This document shows positions 63,232 to 64,000 of a stretch of 64,000 nt of DNA, piece by piece. This DNA is from an uncultured Victivallis sp. (GTDB lineage: Bacteria > Verrucomicrobiota > Lentisphaeria > Victivallales > Victivallaceae). The notes beneath the pieces were generated by a model. That model ran no database searches and was not told the DNA's origin. It worked only from the letters and a program-made list of their open reading frames with translations. The translations under genes and the position numbers were made by a program. Location: assembly GCA_944389895.1 (NCBI GenBank), contig CALXOA010000090.1:25875-89874 (forward strand), in the 5' to 3' direction. Within the stretch, counting starts at the first letter, position 1. Each line of letters starts with the position of its first letter.

Positions 63232-64000
63232 TTGTCAAAGACTAACATGTTCACCTGTCTGGCTGCTCTGACAGCCGCGGTGTTGCTGGGGAGCGGCTGT
63301 GCCGGAGTTCCCCGCACGCTTACGCCGATCGCCGGAGCGCCCGAATTTTCGAAGCTCGACTGGAGAGGCAGTGATGAATTTTGTCGCAGGGAGATCCGCG
63401 ACGGAAGAACCTTTTTCATCGTCGACGTTCCGGCCGGCCGGGCTCCGGGCGAGCACTGGTTCAGCGCGAAATTCGATCCGGCGCCGTTCCGCGGCAAGAC
63501 TGTCACGCTGCTGATCCGCTATCGGACGAAGGGAATCACCGCCCCGCCGAAGGCCTACCTCGGCAGCAAATTCATGTTCAGCTATCACAACGGGCCTGGG
63601 AATGAAAAATACTGGCCGGATGCCGGTCTGCCGGAAGGAACCAACGACTGGAGCATCGGCGCGATCATTGAAACGGTCCCGTTGAATGCAACAGACGCGG
63701 AAATCATGCTCGGCATGCAGGATGTCTCCGGGTATATCGAATTTGATTTCGACACGCTCGAAGTCGGTACCGTATTCAGTCCTGACGATCGGATCAACCT
63801 CGATTACAAGGTCAAATATCCGGATGAGATCAAAAACCACCGCCGCCAGCGCGGCGTGATGTCCCCCGGCGGCCCGATCACCGAGGAGATGCTTCAGACG
63901 CTCCACTCCTGGAATGCGAATCTGATCCGCGCCCAGATCGTCCGCAACTGGGGTCAGATCGGCACCGAAACCGACCTGGTCGAATACAATCAGTGGCTCG
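63232..64000 (+). CDS. Second GH5-type secreted glycoside hydrolase (cut by window end)
   Basis: The frame runs from a TTG at 63232 (AAGGAG six bases upstream; an ATG at 63247 is an alternative) to the window edge without a stop; 256 residues visible. N-terminal lipoprotein-like signal (LTAAVLLGSGCAG), a beta-sandwich domain, then the start of the barrel. The barrel start (RGVMSPGGPITEE, NLIRAQIVRNWG) closely parallels the preceding gene (RGVMSPHSFTEDD, NLVRAQITRDWG), so the two are tandem paralogues. Catalytic residues lie beyond the edge. Confidence 0.82.
   Translation, partial: MSKTNMFTCLAALTAAVLLGSGCAGVPRTLTPIAGAPEFSKLDWRGSDEFCRREIRDGRTFFIVDVPAGRAPGEHWFSAKFDPAPFRGKTVTLLIRYRTKGITAPPKAYLGSKFMFSYHNGPGNEKYWPDAGLPEGTNDWSIGAIIETVPLNATDAEIMLGMQDVSGYIEFDFDTLEVGTVFSPDDRINLDYKVKYPDEIKNHRRQRGVMSPGGPITEEMLQTLHSWNANLIRAQIVRNWGQIGTETDLVEYNQWL

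Noticed and set aside
1..64000. CRISPR arrays, rRNA and tRNA genes, insertion sequences
   Set aside because: Intergenic gaps are short and show no regularly spaced repeats, no transposase and no cloverleaf or rRNA-like sequence that I could recognise by eye.

Overview
The window looks like a chromosome segment from a Lentisphaerota bacterium, probably Victivallis-like. This is inferred from the combination of high-GC DNA, pseudopilins with a stereotyped [19 protein letters not shown] segment, planctomycete-type sigma/anti-sigma/kinase modules and many secreted glycosidases. No rRNA or other species marker was seen. Coding density is high. Many adjacent genes share stop/start bases (ATGA, GTGA or TTGA), and most recognisable promoters are TTGnnn, a 16-18 bp spacer, then TATATT or TATTAT.

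Layout. 1-7.5 kb (minus): a secreted protein with a pseudopilin-like tail, then a coupled operon of lipoprotein, ppx, ppk, GNAT acetyltransferase and hemolysin III protein (polyphosphate turnover). 7.6-9.3 kb: aroE and prepilin peptidase pilD. 9.4-13.4 kb: L-rhamnose catabolism (rhaA and a fused aldolase/dehydrogenase, without a kinase gene) and an SGNH esterase. 13.4-20.2 kb: folE, dtd, dxr, a GT-C-like membrane protein, rseP and ispG, mostly overlapping. 20.2-23 kb (minus): a sugar-phosphate mutase homologue lacking its catalytic serine, a one-TM miniprotein and an M42 peptidase.

23.2-33.3 kb is a glycan-utilisation locus. A consensus promoter with an 18-bp palindromic operator drives lacI-type regulator, pseudopilin, secreted GH2-like enzyme, secreted coiled-coil protein and alpha-L-rhamnosidase as one tight operon; a second rhamnosidase lies convergent to it. 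33.4-36.1 kb holds an isolated phage-type terminase and an unrecognised internally repetitive protein. 36.3-40.6 kb: a lactonase, a Gfo/Idh/MocA oxidoreductase, an AraC-type regulator containing a G10 run, and a second pseudopilin. 40.7-44.5 kb: an overlapping signalling operon of ECF sigma factor, short zinc-finger protein, and a transmembrane Ser/Thr kinase with FGE-like and C-type-lectin-like outer domains. 44.6-54.1 kb is mostly housekeeping (hom, lysC, zupT, proS, a secreted protein, a NifU-like scaffold, prfB, a phosphoesterase). 54.1-60.6 kb (minus): a 1390-residue secreted GH2 enzyme, an S-adenosylhomocysteine-hydrolase-like protein and an MtaD-type deaminase. 60.8-64 kb: a lipoprotein and two tandem GH5 enzymes, the first preceded by a long leader that can be folded by hand into a branched RNA.

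How it fits together: secreted GH2 and GH5 enzymes would attack plant polysaccharide outside the cytoplasm, rhamnosidases without signal peptides would act on imported oligosaccharides, and RhaA plus the fused aldolase/dehydrogenase would process rhamnose. Two dedicated regulators each lie directly upstream of a pseudopilin gene, and PilD is encoded in the same window. This suggests, but does not prove, that pilin-like proteins take part in glycan handling in this lineage.
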